Source of the DNA: Zerene cesonia
Lineage: Eukaryota; Arthropoda; Insecta; Lepidoptera; Pieridae
Direction: 5' to 3'
Length of the DNA stretch: 64,000 nt
Assembly (NCBI RefSeq): GCF_012273895.1
Contig: NC_052119.1
Span: forward strand, 372,001 to 436,000
In this document: piece by piece, positions 35,401 through 48,088 of the stretch
Layout of the letters: each line of letters starts with the position of its first letter
Numbering within the stretch: the stretch's first letter is position 1
Program-made: the position numbers and the translations under genes
Notes under the pieces: generated by a model
What the model was told of the DNA's origin: nothing
Seen by the model: only the letters and a program-made list of their open reading frames with translations
Database searches by the model: none

Positions 35401-37504
35401 TAAAACGTCTTTAGATAACGCGATCAAAGCCGCCGGCGGAAACATAGCATTATAATATGTGTTTATAAAAAGTGAAGTATTGAATAACTAGTTTTGTTTG
35501 ATTAATTGTATGTAGATTTTTGTATGTTTACATGTGTAATGCTTATCATCATAATTCCTTCTCTACTACCTATCTACACACTAACTGGTAATGGTTGAAA
35601 GTTATAATAGTCCAGATGTTGGTAAGTGGGATAATAAGTGGCATAAGACACATCTGTTTTGTCCTCGCTCCAATCTATTTTACATTTTTCCTTCTCGGAT
35701 ACTTTTATTTCGTCCGTTTTTGATTTTTTGTTCGCTTTTAATCCTTGTTTACGCGCGATGTTACCTGATCACAATTTGAAGTATGCGATTATAAATAATT
35801 TTCATTATGAGTTTATTTTGTTGAAATAAAAGTTTTGTTAATATTTAAATCACAAGTCTGACAAATATTTTATTTATTAAGATGGAACAAACCTATCTGT
35901 TGCAGCATCTGGCTAAGATTGAGCAATTGAGAATTGGCTCGGGAGTATCTGTATGGAGGCGCCCAAGGTTTAATTTCCTCTACTGGCAGTGGTTCCAATT
36001 GATCAAAGTTTACTATGCGTTTCTCTCCCAGCTCTTCAATAAAAACTAAACATGGACCACCATCCTGCCCCATTTCTTGAATGTGACAATGGTATGGCAC
36101 AGCCTGATCTACTGCTAACTTGCATAAGCATTTTACACCCACTTGCAAAGTAGTACCATCTGAATATCTAGCACCGAACCGTAATTCTGCAAATACATTA
36201 TTCCTATCAAGTTGATTGTTTTCAAAAGATTTCACAATTTGAAATATAATATACCTCTTCTCAGTTCGCTCCAAACATCAAATTCAATGTTGCGATAAAT
36301 GTCAGGATCTAAAGCCTTTGCTACTTTATAAGGAAATGGTGTTATTCCATTATCAAGGAGCACTTTAGCACTGTTTACGTTCAGGCAGTTGATACACACA
36401 TTCTCAAGCTGTATAAGACTACGATTGAACACAAAGATGCTCAATGATTCCTTAAACAGGCTCGCTTTCTCAATATCATTGGTATGATGTTTACATTTCA
36501 ATGTCAGTGCATTGTTGTTTTTATCTTTATCATCTTCATTAGTTTCTTCAACGAATATCTTTGCTCGCTCTTTCTGCTTTTTGCATCGCTCTACATTCTC
36601 CGGCAAGAAATATTCAATGTGGCTGCTTGAAACTTTGTCATGGAGCATTTTTTCAATAGCATAAGACAAATCCTCCAAATGGTACACTCGATCATACAGA
36701 AGTTCATACACAAGCGCTATGTAATAATAATTGTTTGCATTATGTATTGAATATAAAATAAAACAAGTAAACCTCAATTGAAATGTAATATCATTCAAAT
36801 AAGGAGTGAAATTAATTGGAAAAAAAAAATTAAAAAATGTTTTTTTTTTATGTGAATGGATAGACTTACATTGACAAAATGCAGAGTTGTTAATAAATTC
36901 TTTGGTGTATACTGCATCAAAGTGTTTTGTGTCGGGGGAATAGAATAAATATATAGTATTGCCATAACCATTGCATATATTTGTTTGTGGACCTTTGTTT
37001 GCTTCAAATATTACAAAGTCTCGTCTGCAAGATATTACATTGGGTGGTAAACAAAGAGTTAAATAAGATATTAAATAAAACTGTGTGAGACACCTTACCT
37101 ATACAAATGGCTCATAGCTGATACCTCAATAATTCCACCCCATTCTGAAGGGTTTGACATCTCTTTGAGATAATTTTCAATGGGGCAACTCAATGACTAC
37201 AAAATAAAACACTAATGTGAAAATATATAAATCTCAAAAAGAAAAAAAATAAACCAAAATAAATATGGTGTACCCCTTCAAAAAGGTGCCTGTTAGAAGC
37301 CATAAATTCAATGCAATTTATTCTAACTGTGTGGTAGTAACGCTGTGTGTTGTATATGTTTTCCGATACTGCCCTAAAAAGACAGCTGGAGTCTCTAGCT
37401 GTATGTTTGCGAAAAAAGCCCATCTCGTCGAGCCAACGATCGGGCTCTGATGTACGCTTTTGAATTTTCCACGGCCCACGGCATCGGATCGGAGAAGGTG
37501 ACAT
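29430..37504 (-). CDS. otu: Ovarian tumor (Otu) / OTUD4-type OTU-Tudor protein (complete, 14 coding exons)
   Basis: Seen: exons in transcript order 37274-37504, 37099-37196, 36870-37024, 36255-36716, 35893-36186, 35586-35764, 34835-34930, 34241-34331, 32742-32948, 32318-32451, 31056-31177, 30558-30656, 30058-30212, 29430-29680; every junction stays in frame, 857 aa (Drosophila Otu is about 850). OTU cysteine-protease domain at about 30-175: DSSCLFRAVSE with Asp38 and nucleophile Cys41, and KHFDAVY with catalytic His144; CQSLVYELLYDRVY follows, as in OTUD4. Tudor domain at about 325-385 (VGVKCLCKL to FDQLEPLP). The second half is low-complexity: Lys-rich, Pro/Gly/Tyr-rich, Asn/Gln-rich (exon 12), then HVPHQPHVPH-type repeats. 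In flies Otu acts in female germline development and deubiquitination. The donor of exon 6 (cca/gttagt) is weak; the other junctions are ordinary. Confidence 0.92.
31225..31480 (+). mobile_element. Lepidopteran dispersed repeat in an otu intron
   Basis: 'accaagctggtggttcgcct', 'gcagaggtggtactgcgaat', 'gattgacgactggaaagaag', 'ggtgtggtacttccccggtg'. This is the most complete copy in the window. Confidence 0.7.
31530..31745 (+). mobile_element. Second copy of the same repeat, with a perfect 21-bp hairpin
   Basis: 'gcaatggagctggtgggacg' then 'gaaggggaaggaaaaggata'. Inside, 31594-31614 and 31622-31642 are exact reverse complements with a 7-nt loop. Confidence 0.7.
32080..32305 (-). repeat. Hexamer microsatellite (TGTTAG/TGTCAG/TGTAAG type) in an otu intron
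   Basis: About 225 bases of near-uninterrupted 6-base units (plus strand agtgtt, agtgta, agtgtc variants). The array ends some 12 bases before the donor of otu exon 10. The apparent Thr/Asn/Tyr repeat protein read on the minus strand is produced by this array and is not a gene product. Confidence 0.9.
32982..33150 (+). mobile_element. Retroelement tail in an otu intron
   Basis: Starts aactagcggtccgtcccagc, has 'gactagtagtttctgagatt' and an AAACAAAC run, and ends agatttataatattagtata. Confidence 0.65.
33671..33840 (+). mobile_element. Retroelement tail in an otu intron
   Basis: Starts actagctgttcgccccggcc and ends taatattaagtgtagat. Related to the 32982 copy. Confidence 0.55.
34154..34250 (-). 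repeat. Five 20-bp tandem units, each with a splice donor, at the end of otu exon 8
   Basis: The exon 8 end and the start of its intron form a tandem array. The donor dinucleotides complement positions 34239-34240, 34219-34220, 34199-34200, 34179-34180 and 34159-34160, exactly 20 apart. The unit on the minus strand reads about acacttatacctgtaagtca. The first donor (gtaagc) is the one that keeps the otu reading frame. The other four carry gtaagt, a better match to consensus. Confidence 0.85.
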
Positions 37505-37761
37505 TGCTAAACACTGCTAATAATCTGCAGGTAAACAAAAACAAATGACGACTATAAACTTCTGCGGAGTTCCTTCACTTTATAACTTCTGTTGAATTTA
37601 TGAACACTTTATTTTTTACACATATACACTTCTACCTTCTTTTAAAACCATATCGTAGCTTTTGTCTGGTAAATGCAAATGGTTGTTTTGGTGTCTACGA
37701 TACACAAACACGTGCGCACGAAATAAAACACAAATAGATAATTATATTACAAGACACTCAC

Positions 37762-37870
37762 CGAATAGATAATTTCCGATAATCAGCATCAGTGTTTAAC
37801 AATTAATTAAAGCGAAAATGTTCTATTTTACTTTGTGTGAAAAAATTGCACGTGCCAAAAGCAACCGTCA
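37762..37870 (-). promoter_or_regulatory. otu: Candidate 5' UTR exon / promoter side of otu
   Basis: On the minus strand a strong donor (attcg/gtgagtg) lies at 37762/37761. An acceptor, attagcag at 37514-37521, lies just before the otu ATG. Together they suggest a 5' UTR exon at about 37762-37870, with a 5' UTR intron of about 250 bases. Upstream at 37900-37915 is 'atatcgat', which resembles part of a DREF-type element (TATCGATA). No TATA box was seen at the expected place. The transcription start is inferred. Confidence 0.4.
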
Positions 37871-40014
37871 AGAGCCGGCGGGAAGGAAAAATCAAAACAC
37901 GTTCATCATATCGATGCGTTCAATAGGGATGTATTTTTGCCACAATGTTACCAATGAATGTGTCATTTCACTGCAAATTAGAATTTAAATTAGATATTAT
38001 ATTATTATTATGAAATAAAAAAGGAATATTTTGGTCTGTTTAAAAATTGACAATATTATAACTGTCCAATATTAGCTATTCCGAAAATTGTACTAAATAC
38101 ATTACTTTTGCCGCCTGAAATATTTTACTACACAACCTATATACGAATATTTAACTTTTCATGAAAATATTCCATTCAAAATATTATTAATTATATTATA
38201 ATCATTAACAACGGCAATTATCTCCGAAAAAAAGTCTTTAAATATGGTCATGGAACGAAATCAGTCAGTGACCCGCATCCACGTTCTTCCCCTTACAAAA
38301 ACTAGGTAAATAGGAAAAAAACTGTCAAATCTATGGAAACAATATTTATTTTTATTTGTATTGATCCCAATTTTTATTGATGAAAATTGATTATTGTTAA
38401 AAACCTTTGAATTACAGAAGTATCTGTTTAAAATCCACCGCCCAATCTAACGTTATTATAAGCAAATTATTTTCCCACCTATCTTGAGATAGTTAAATTG
38501 TAGTTCAAAATTTTCGCAGAAATGTCTTGAGAGTTATATAAGTTACAACATTGAGAGTTATATAAAGCATCAAATTACGATTTTGTAATTTTATATATAA
38601 CCTTTCCTACAATAAGATAATGGTGTAATTAGTATATTTTATGAATATTCTTGAATGACCCTACCCCTACCGTTATAAAACATTAATAGCTACATCGGCA
38701 ATAATTATTCTATCAAGTACTTATCACTTGGGAGTATAAAAAACCTTCATATTATATTCTGCAACCTACCGAGTATTCATATAAAATTTTTTAGTAATCG
38801 GTCAAGCAGGATTATGCTAGTTCTACACTTTGACACAAGCACAGAACATATATTCGCAAGGTGACACGAATTTAATCGCCAAATGCGTTGCTAAGCGTAA
38901 AACTCAAGAACGGTGTTGATTTCTTGGTCTTTTTGTTAAAGAGGAAAGATATGGGCGAAGCCGGGGAGGACTAGTTAATTATGAAAATAATGTTTCATTT
39001 TGTTTTGTTTGTATTGTCTATCATGACCAATCGTGTAAAAACTTTCAACAATTTTCGGCAATGTTTTATTTTTTTTACATTTCGCTATTATACAGTTCTT
39101 ATAAATAAAATTGATTTTAATACGATTGCGAGGGTGTTGGGTCTTACAGCCACAATTATAGGTACACACCTCATCTTTCTCTAGCTAAGCAGAAGCGGGG
39201 TTGCCAGTAGATAAATTAAACAAGAATATTTTTTAATTCTATATTTATAAAAAGCACCGTCTGTAAAACATACAAAATTTCGATAGACTGTTTTATTGGC
39301 ATCGTTAGCGTTATATTATAAAATTGAAAAATGGTTATTGCAATATAATAGTATAAAATTTTATTGTTCATCACAAGAAAGTAAAATATGTTTCGAAAAT
39401 TACATTTGCACGTTGAGCATTAATATAATTATCACTACTTGAATCAAACTAAATTAACTCAAACCAGTTATACGACGCATTGTATTTTCATTGTACATAT
39501 TTATTATATACATTAAAAATTATCAATGCGCATTAAACCAAATTAATATAATGATCCCAAACAGTCTTGGTAACCACACTCCTAAATGATTATATTTTTA
39601 ATAATATCATTATTATCGGATAATCTCATTTGTAAATTAATTCACGTGAACACAAATATACAATAAACGTAAGCAATTATTGTAAATAAAACAAAGGAGT
39701 GCAGTGTTTTCACTTAAATAAAAATCAGTACAGATACTTAATTATATTTCGATTAAATTAAATAAAATGCTCATAAAATACACTTATCCAATACCGTTAA
39801 AAGTGACATAGAAAATTTTGGTTCCTATAGTCTAATGGAAGTTCAGTCTGCGAGTCAGTGGTACCCGAGTTGTGCTAAATTACCAACAATGTGGGTGAGA
39901 ATTTTCATGGCTGGCAACACAGACCGGTTTCCGTTTAATGATAAAACTTATAGTTACTAAAATACGGCGTTACTAGCGAGATATAGTTGCGATAAATAGT
40001 GGGGGGGAGACAGC
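37871..40014. other. Spacer between otu and the thymosin gene
   Basis: Contains the thymosin 3' UTR on the right side (minus-strand AATAAA candidates at 39292-39297, 39361-39366 and 39500-39505) and a diverged retroelement tail near 38930-38975 (gggcgaagccggggaggact). Nothing else recognised. Confidence 0.5.
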
Positions 40015-42732
40015 TCAAGCCGTCTTCTCCTGTTCGATGATGTCCTTAGTGGGGAGGGGGTTCTTTTCGCATGTCTCAGTGTGCTTCAGCTTGGTTGGGT
40101 CGAAGTTTTCGATGCCGTTTAAGAACTTGTTCTTCTCTTTCTCCGCTTCGATAGCTGTTGGAGGGGTAATTTATTAGTTGATATATAATGTTGTGTATAA
40201 GGTTATTGTTTCTTGTAATATTTCGGAAAGTGTAGAGAAAATATAAATTGCTTTATGATTATAGTATATAATTTTCTTTTATTAAAGTTTAAAATTACAT
40301 CTAATATATTATAAAATTATTATACTGTTGCAAATTAATGAGACCATCCTCATTCACCAAAACGTAATGAATTTAAATGGATCATGGCCTGAACCCTCAT
40401 AGGGCTTGTGTCCCAGCTTTGGACATAAATGGGCTGATGAATATAATTAGAAAAAAATATACATTCAATAATCATTACATTCGTGTATTATATCAGAACG
40501 TAAGATATTTTCTGTTATAAAGCATTTTAATGGTATAAAACAAAAAACAAGTAAAAAAATATTATGTTTGTATTATAAATCGATCCCTCATACGTTATGA
40601 TAATATAATAACATTACGTTATGGTCTTATGTCTCTAGATGTCAACACAACACATTCATTTCACATTTCGTGTCAATAGTCACACATTTCGTGCAAGATC
40701 TTAAGCTATAAATAAAAAAGATAACGCAGGCGCAAAAATAAAAAAAGCGTATAAATAAACCTTCTATTGGTGGCAGGGGGTTCTTCTCTTCAGTCGTCGT
40801 GTGTTTCATTTGGGATTTGTCGTAATGTTCAACTCCATCCAGTAGATTCTGGTGTGCCTTCTCAGCTGCTACAACTGTTATAAAGCATCGTGCAATGCTT
40901 AAGCAAACGCATTCAACAATATAAACGGTGCATACATGCGTAAATAAACGAGGTAAGCGAAAGATGTTTTGACGTATTAAAAAATATGTAAAATAAAATT
41001 GATTTTGAATATTTAAGCTTTCACATAAATATAGTAGGAAAATAAAGATAGTGGCATTCGAAATGAAGGATTGTATTATATGCAGGTTAAGATTATGTGC
41101 GTATGTATAAAATCATAACATAAATAAAACGATATTTCAAGCTTGAATCTTGACCAATGAAGTTACAATTCATTTCGTTAAGAAATCATAAATAGGTTGC
41201 CGCTTCTATATAGGCAGAACGTAAAAATAATGCTGCAAATTTGTCTTCAATTTTTGAAGCTTAAGATAAATTAGCGTTATAAAGTAAAAAAATACATATG
41301 TAAAAAATAATTATATACTATGATTAGAAAATTGTTTCTCATATATGACGCACCATCTTTGTCAGGGAGCGGGTTCTTCTCCTGTGTTTCAGTGTGCTTC
41401 AGTCTGGTTGCGTCGAACTTTTCAATTCCGTCAAACAGGGACTTTTGAGTTTTCTCGGTGGCAACATCTGTAAGCAATAGACAATTCGTTACTTTTTAAC
41501 GATTATGATTATTGTGTTTGTTAGAATGTTGGACTTACTTTTTAAAACCATGCTTCGTATTTTATTGAACACTAAAAGCATGATCTTTGGGACTTAAAAT
41601 ATTCAGTGTTGTTATAATAATAATGGAATAATTTAATATTAATAATCTGTATAAATTGCGGATTGGCGACATATATAGGTATACGACACATATTATAAAA
41701 CAGTTTTAGTAAAAAGGCAATTTGACATGTCTTAATGCTTAATTGTGATTATGATAATGAAGCATTCTACGGTTTAATTTAAAAATTACACTCATCACAG
41801 TGTTATATCTTGTAAAAATAAATTTCACTGTCTCATATTTTTACTGAAAACGGGGCGTTACACTAAAAGCGTCATTTTAGGTTGTCCAATGATGATGGTT
41901 TGTTAAAAGATGCAACACACGTCGTTAAAATGTGTTATCGCTTGCATGGCAACACTCATTCCTTCACGCACAAAATACCTAATGCGTTGGGCAGTACATT
42001 TTTTTCAACTGTTTCCGTTTTCCTCAATGACGAAGTTTGAAATTGCTCAACACCTTGAAGCAGTGCTGTGTGTTGCTTTTCTTTTGCAACGTCTGTTTAA
42101 AAATGTACAACTAGACCGTTTAATATAACGCTCCAGGTTACCTACATGAATGTGTATTTTAAAATGCCTAGCGATTTGTAAATATAGCATTTAAATAAGA
42201 ACATATAAACATATAAGTATAGAAATTAAAAACTTTTCAACGGATTTTAAACGCGATTTATTCATTATATTATTAACCCGACGTTTCGAACACTTTACAG
42301 CGAGCGTGGTCACGGGGAGACTGCTCGCTGTAAAGTGTTCGAAACGTCGGGTTAATAATATAATGAATAAATCGCGTTTAAAATCCGTTGAAAAGTTTTT
42401 AATTTCTAAATGTATAATACTCGCGTGAAACCAAACACAAGAAAATACTAACATATAAGTAGTTTAAATAAAATATTTGACATAAACAGATAAATTAATA
42501 TTAGAAAATGATAAATTACAAATATACGAAATTACGTCGACTGTGCCCTTTCGTCCAAAATAATCAAGCCGTTAAAATTCAAGACCTTACCTTCTGCTGA
42601 TGGCAGAACTATTTTCTCATTAGTGTCGACGTCACGAAGGCAGCTCGGGTTGAAAGCCTCTAGCTGGCTTTTGAGGTCGGTGGCGACCTTTGGGAGGTCC
42701 TTGAGGGAAGGGGCATCGACTGAGCAGGCCAT
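40015..42732 (-). CDS. cib: Thymosin-beta / ciboulot-like actin-binding protein, five repeats (5 coding exons)
   Basis: Seen: exons 42591-42732, 41979-42092, 41354-41467, 40761-40874, 40015-40154 (minus strand), all GT-AG with phase 1 introns. Full inclusion gives 207 aa. Each exon carries one thymosin-beta/WH2 repeat with an LKHTET-type actin-binding motif and EKNPLP: repeat 1 (LRDVDTNEKIVLP, preceded by LKDLPKVATDLKSQLEAF), repeat 2 (LRKTETVEKNVLP), repeat 3 (LKHTETQEKNPLP), repeat 4 (MKHTTTEEKNPLP), repeat 5 (LKHTETCEKNPLPTKD to the C-terminal EQEKTA). Drosophila Ciboulot has three repeats, matching exons 1, 3 and 5 best. The three middle exons are each exactly 114 nt (38 codons) and symmetric, so any can be skipped in frame. 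Role in the family: binding actin monomers and promoting or buffering assembly. The ATG exon has only 11 bases of 5' UTR before an acceptor (gttatag), so an upstream exon exists. Confidence 0.93.
42222..42406. mobile_element. Perfect 84-bp inverted repeat (fold-back element) in the first thymosin coding intron
   Basis: Left arm 42222-42305, loop 42306-42322 (17 nt), right arm 42323-42406. The arms are exact reverse complements over all 84 bases. Arm pieces (aaatcgcgtttaaaatccg) recur near 30375 and 56030, and the flank after the right arm recurs near 5690. This marks a dispersed family. It lies between the thymosin ATG exon and the first cassette exon. Confidence 0.9.
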
Positions 42733-45700
42733 TGTATTGAGATCTATAACAAATAATTATAACAATTGAGTAATTCATATAAATTGAAAGTAAACGAATA
42801 TATAAATAGAAAAGGTTGGCCCTTACATTATTATTGTGACATTAAAAAAAGAGGTTCAAATCCCGCACATTAAATTTTTTCTCAGTTATTTTTCTTTAAG
42901 TTTTCAAATCATTAAAGAATCATTAAAATCGATTGATTGACCCAGTAAAAAGTTATGAGGTAACAACCACCAAAAAAACAGTACAATTGACGACACCCTC
43001 GTTTTAAAATGCTTGTAAATACTATGCAAACATCTCACGATTGAATCATCACTACGAGTATTTCTTGAAGGCGGTCTACGCTGCATTAGCCGCGTAAATC
43101 AAGCGTAAACAGTAAACACATTATGTGGATTGTGGACCAATACGAAAAACATGTTAGCATTAACAACAATGGACCCTTCATTGCGATGCTTTAAATGATA
43201 AGCTTGGAACATTCCAGAGTCATGATTCTTAAAGGGATAAATGCTATATTAGTTTACGAGTATAGGTATTTCTTAATAACAAAAATATATACATCAGTGC
43301 GTATATTAATCGTTCAATCAAACAAAGAACCAACTGTATAGGATGAAATAGCTAATAAACGCTATAAGCTATAATTGAATAGACTTATACAAACTTGTTG
43401 AGAAATGGCATATACTCGTATTATAGGCTATTAATGGGATAAGTATAGGTTAATCTCAAATGTCTCATGTACGAATTCAATCATTTTCGTTTCTCTGTAA
43501 AACGCACACAAATGCAGTAAATATCAAATTATCAATAAATGACGTCAACTATTATGGGTAACAATAATAAGAATGGAATGTTTTTATTTTTCATATCGCA
43601 AGAGAGATTGTTCTAGAGAATAGAAGCTAATTATTGAGAAATTAACGTAAACTATGAGTGTGTGTGCTTTTTTGTAAAACTAACTGTATTCTCGGGGCAA
43701 TGCCTCACTCACACACATATTATTGATAGATAAATGACTAATAGATACATGGTAATGACTAATAGATTCTTTAATTTTTTTCTGCCATTTCCATTTTTAA
43801 AATTGTCTCATTTAGGTCGAATTTTAACTAGTTTGCAAAAAATTTCTATTTTAATAATTCCTTATATTTAAAAATGTTGATTTTACATATCAGTCACGAT
43901 TCGTGTATCTTTTATTAGTGCAGAAATAAAAAATTAAATACCCAAAATCCATTCCAATTGAATTGATTAAAAAAGTAAATGCAGCATATCAGTCACCGTA
44001 GACAGACAATAGCTGAATACAAAATACATCGGACAATGTTGAGCTTATGTATACTGTATAATAATAAGTTACAATACATCCTGTCCACGAGGGATACAGC
44101 CTTTGTTCGAAGACACGAGGGAGGTTGAGGTTTTACAAATAATCACCTATTCATATTTTATGCAGACAGTGAATGGTCTCGTCTAGCCTATGTGAAAAGG
44201 CTAAAAATAGTGACAATTAAGATACGAATTCAAGCAAATTGGCGGGATTATATTTGAGATTTCAAAAAAAGAACGGCGTAGGTACTATATTGTCTTATTT
44301 TTTATATTTTTAAAGAAAAGTATAAACAGTCGTATTTCAAGCTAGATATTGTGCAATAAATACCTCTGTTATTTACAAATGGGGAAAGATAAAATTGCAG
44401 CCAAGAGCATTGCAATTTTAAAGCATTATGTATTTGCAAGGACATAAATCAACTTAACGAATCTCCGATATATTTATAAAGCGCAATATATCAATGCAAA
44501 TTGACGTAAATGCACTAGAAGTGTCATATCAATTATTTTAATGTAGCTCTTCTCTGATATTGAAGAAGAATTGTACGGAAATGACGTCAATAACAAAGGA
44601 AGCAAATCATTTAAACAGATGACATTCGGTTGGGGCTGCCATTTTGTAAACATCACCCGATAAAGTTACAGAAAACGTTTTATATCTATATCAAACAATG
44701 TAAGATGCGGGTTCTACAAAAGAGCGACTATTTGCCATTACTACGACTTGAACGACTATCAATGTAGACTAAACAACCAAAATTTTATATCGCATCGGTG
44801 ATGTAAGAACAGGTGTATATTTTTGCCAACAGATTAACTAAAAACCCCTAACAAACGTCTAAACTTATACCTGAACAGTAATTATTGCGTTTTCTCCAAA
44901 TTATTTCACAATAATGATGTTACACGGTACACCATGTATAGATATGAATGCGTTTTGTTAATTTGTAAATTACACGTACATTAATATTTTATGAGCTTGC
45001 AGTATAAAACCTAATGCAGCTCCGAAGCAGGTTTAATCGTTCTGGTTTTGGTACTCACATGTTACATCAATATTGAATACATAATTCAATTTTACAACTA
45101 GTTTTATTACAGTTAGGGGACTACAATTTATGACAAAAAAACGGTTATGAAATTTATGACCAAGTTTATTTGATTTTTAGGGTTTTTTGAGGCACAATGT
45201 TTTAAGTTCTCTTACTTTAGCTAATGTTGTTTAGATTATGCTTTCATAGCATTGAGAGGAATGATTTGTATTAGCCGATAAGGTGTCTTATTGATGAGTG
45301 GTAGTGATCACTTTAAATCAGCTGGCCCACCTGCTCCATATGGGAAATAATTGGAGTTTAATTCTTATTGATATAAGTGTAACGTGAAATGTCATTTAAA
45401 TTTATATTGAAATGAATTCATAAAGCTGATATTAATATGACTTGTGGATTAAACTTAACAGTTTTTGTTCACTCCATCAGACAGATTTTTTACCTGCGAT
45501 TAAAAATGATGTGGCGTGTTATGATTAAGCAATAACGCTTTCCAATTTTGCGAAGTTTTTACCTGGTTGGCATAAAAATTAACCGACATCACGCCAATGA
45601 TGTGGTAAGGAATGGTCGTCGTAGGAATTCACAAAATATTTTCTCTATAATGAGAAGTTAAATGTATATAAAAAGGCAAACATTTTGCATATCAATTGAT

Positions 45701-47954
45701 AAACTGTACAAACTTTATTGTCACCCTAAGTTTAAAGTTAATTTTACGTTATTGTATAGATGTTCCTATATGGTATTATTTATTTATAGGAATAATGACT
45801 CATTTGAATATGTTTTTAATAGACAGAATCGAGCTGTTTGAATGGTGAAATTGATGTCAACACATTTTTTTTTTAATCTGTACCCTTAAATTAGTCACAG
45901 GTAGGTACACGTCATACTCAAATAAAATTTACTTTGTCGTGCAAAATAACAGACCCGATCATAATTATTTCTCGAAATGCCGTCATGACTCATAACAGGG
46001 AAAAGTGTTATTGACCGTTGATGGATATTATAATGCTTTAGTCTACGTACAATCTAAAAATGTGTAATATCATAGTGTTGCCATATGTAAAACAAAAATT
46101 TGACGGCTAACACATTTTGGGTAAATTCAGTAACTACATCTACAATACAAAATTATTATATCACTCTTTATTAGTTAAATAAACTTTCCAACACAACTAA
46201 GCATTACGAAATCAACATATTGTACTCTCAAACAATCGTTCACCGAGTCACTGCCTTATGTATCATATGTTGCTCTTAAAATCAACCGGCCATTGTACAT
46301 AAACAGTTATCTCGTGTCAGCCTTTCCACAACCGTAAACGGTAAGACAAGTTCGCTTTAAAATTGATTGTGAGATTAAAAAAAGGCCGGCCATATGGTCG
46401 CCATGAAAGAGATCTTTGTACACAACACTTCTTTGAGTGTTGTAATACTTAATTGGAGTTTATGACATCGTTTGCGTTTGGTCCATCGTAAAGATGCAAT
46501 ATGGAATGATCTAGAATATTCTTATAAATAGAAATATTCTATAAACTATTTATGAAATTAGATATTAGACAATCATGCCCAACTTTATTATGATATAGAA
46601 TCTCATACTTAATGCCCGAATGTCCTAAATACTTTAAAAGATATTATACTTGGCATATAAATCTTATTTTACGTGTTCTGAAGCATTCCAATAAATGTTG
46701 GCACGCCTCCAAGGGTAAAATAAGTCAAATTTGTTTTATAAGGCTTTCTATAACAGATAATTATGAAGAAATGTGAGAGCAATGAATTAATAAAGTTATT
46801 TTTTGGGTCGACACAGGCGCCGCCGGTTTCGCACGAATATTAGTCATGTGTTTTTTTACTCGCTTAATTAACTGGTTAAATATGGGTATAATATATTCAA
46901 TAAATTGGACAGTATTTTCACGATTAAAGTGTAATTTTATTATTTTATTATATTCTTAATTTATCCAATTACCTACACCGTTTTTTTCTATAGAATAATT
47001 ACATGTGTAGTATTTATCCATGTGTAACAAGGTCGGAAGTACAAATCTATGCAGTTATAACTGCAACAGCACATGCGATATGTATTATACAAACTAGTTA
47101 CTAGTTGAATGAGTCTAGTAATATTAACCCCTCTCAAAATCTGATCTATATAGCTAGCAAGTCATTACTTGTAATGAAGGAAATTTAGATTTCGTTTTAT
47201 TTCTGCAGACCCCTCGTCACCAATTATGATGTTCACAGAGCGAATGAGTCAGTATGCGAACCGCTGTATAGAAAGTTCTAGATTATTAAAATTTCTCTGT
47301 AAGGAGCTTAGAGCGTCGACTAATCCGAGAGATTATGCCCGATAAAATGTACCCAACCCAGGTTTCATTTCACATTTTCTTTTGATTAAACGTCTCTGAT
47401 TGAACGCTTAATGAAAACCCAGCGTTGATTTGTGTGTTTATTGACTGTTTTGTGTATTTATGGTTCTTATATTAGGCATTTTATTTATTTTATAATGTAT
47501 ATCCAATTGGAATCAGTTCAGAAAAATTAAAATATGCTTGACACAAAACTTTATACAAAATATTTAATCATTTGTGCCATTACTGAAAGAAATGTGCGTA
47601 AAAATGAATTTTTCGCACCTAAATAAACATTAGTGACTGTCTACGTTTTTGTGAAATAGAAAGACAGCTTTAAATAAACAGTAACAGAAAATAATGCTGA
47701 TTCACTTTACTAAACCGAGTAAAGTAGATAATAAAACGAAATTTCTAACTGAAATTGATACATTGAATATCTTTAAAAGCTGCTATATAATTTTACTGTT
47801 TTATGACTGATTCTACTAAATTTCACGCCGTCATTGAATTAAATTGCTACAATTTGGATGGAAGTCGAAAACGATTCCACAGTATAAACTACGCATATAG
47901 TCATGACTAAAAAATCGATCTTTCGATCGAAAGTACTCACTGCAATTCTTGATT

Positions 47955-48088
47955 AAAATCTATACTAATTTTTATAAAGAGGAAATGTTTATACGTTTGT
48001 AATGTATGTACCTAAACTACTGCACTGATATATAAAAAAAGTTTACTTAGATGTACCACGGGCGAAGCCGGGGCGTAAAGCTAGTATT
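47955..48088 (-). mobile_element. Retroelement tail remnant
   Basis: Reverse orientation. The plus strand ends gtaccacgggcgaagccggg followed by gcgtaaagctagt. Inner 'aaactactgcactgat' is the usual motif. Confidence 0.55.

Noticed and set aside
36717..36798. Upstream extension of otu exon 4 to a Met at 36798
   Set aside because: The exon begins at the acceptor at 36716 in the frame of CQSLVYELL; the extension is intron.
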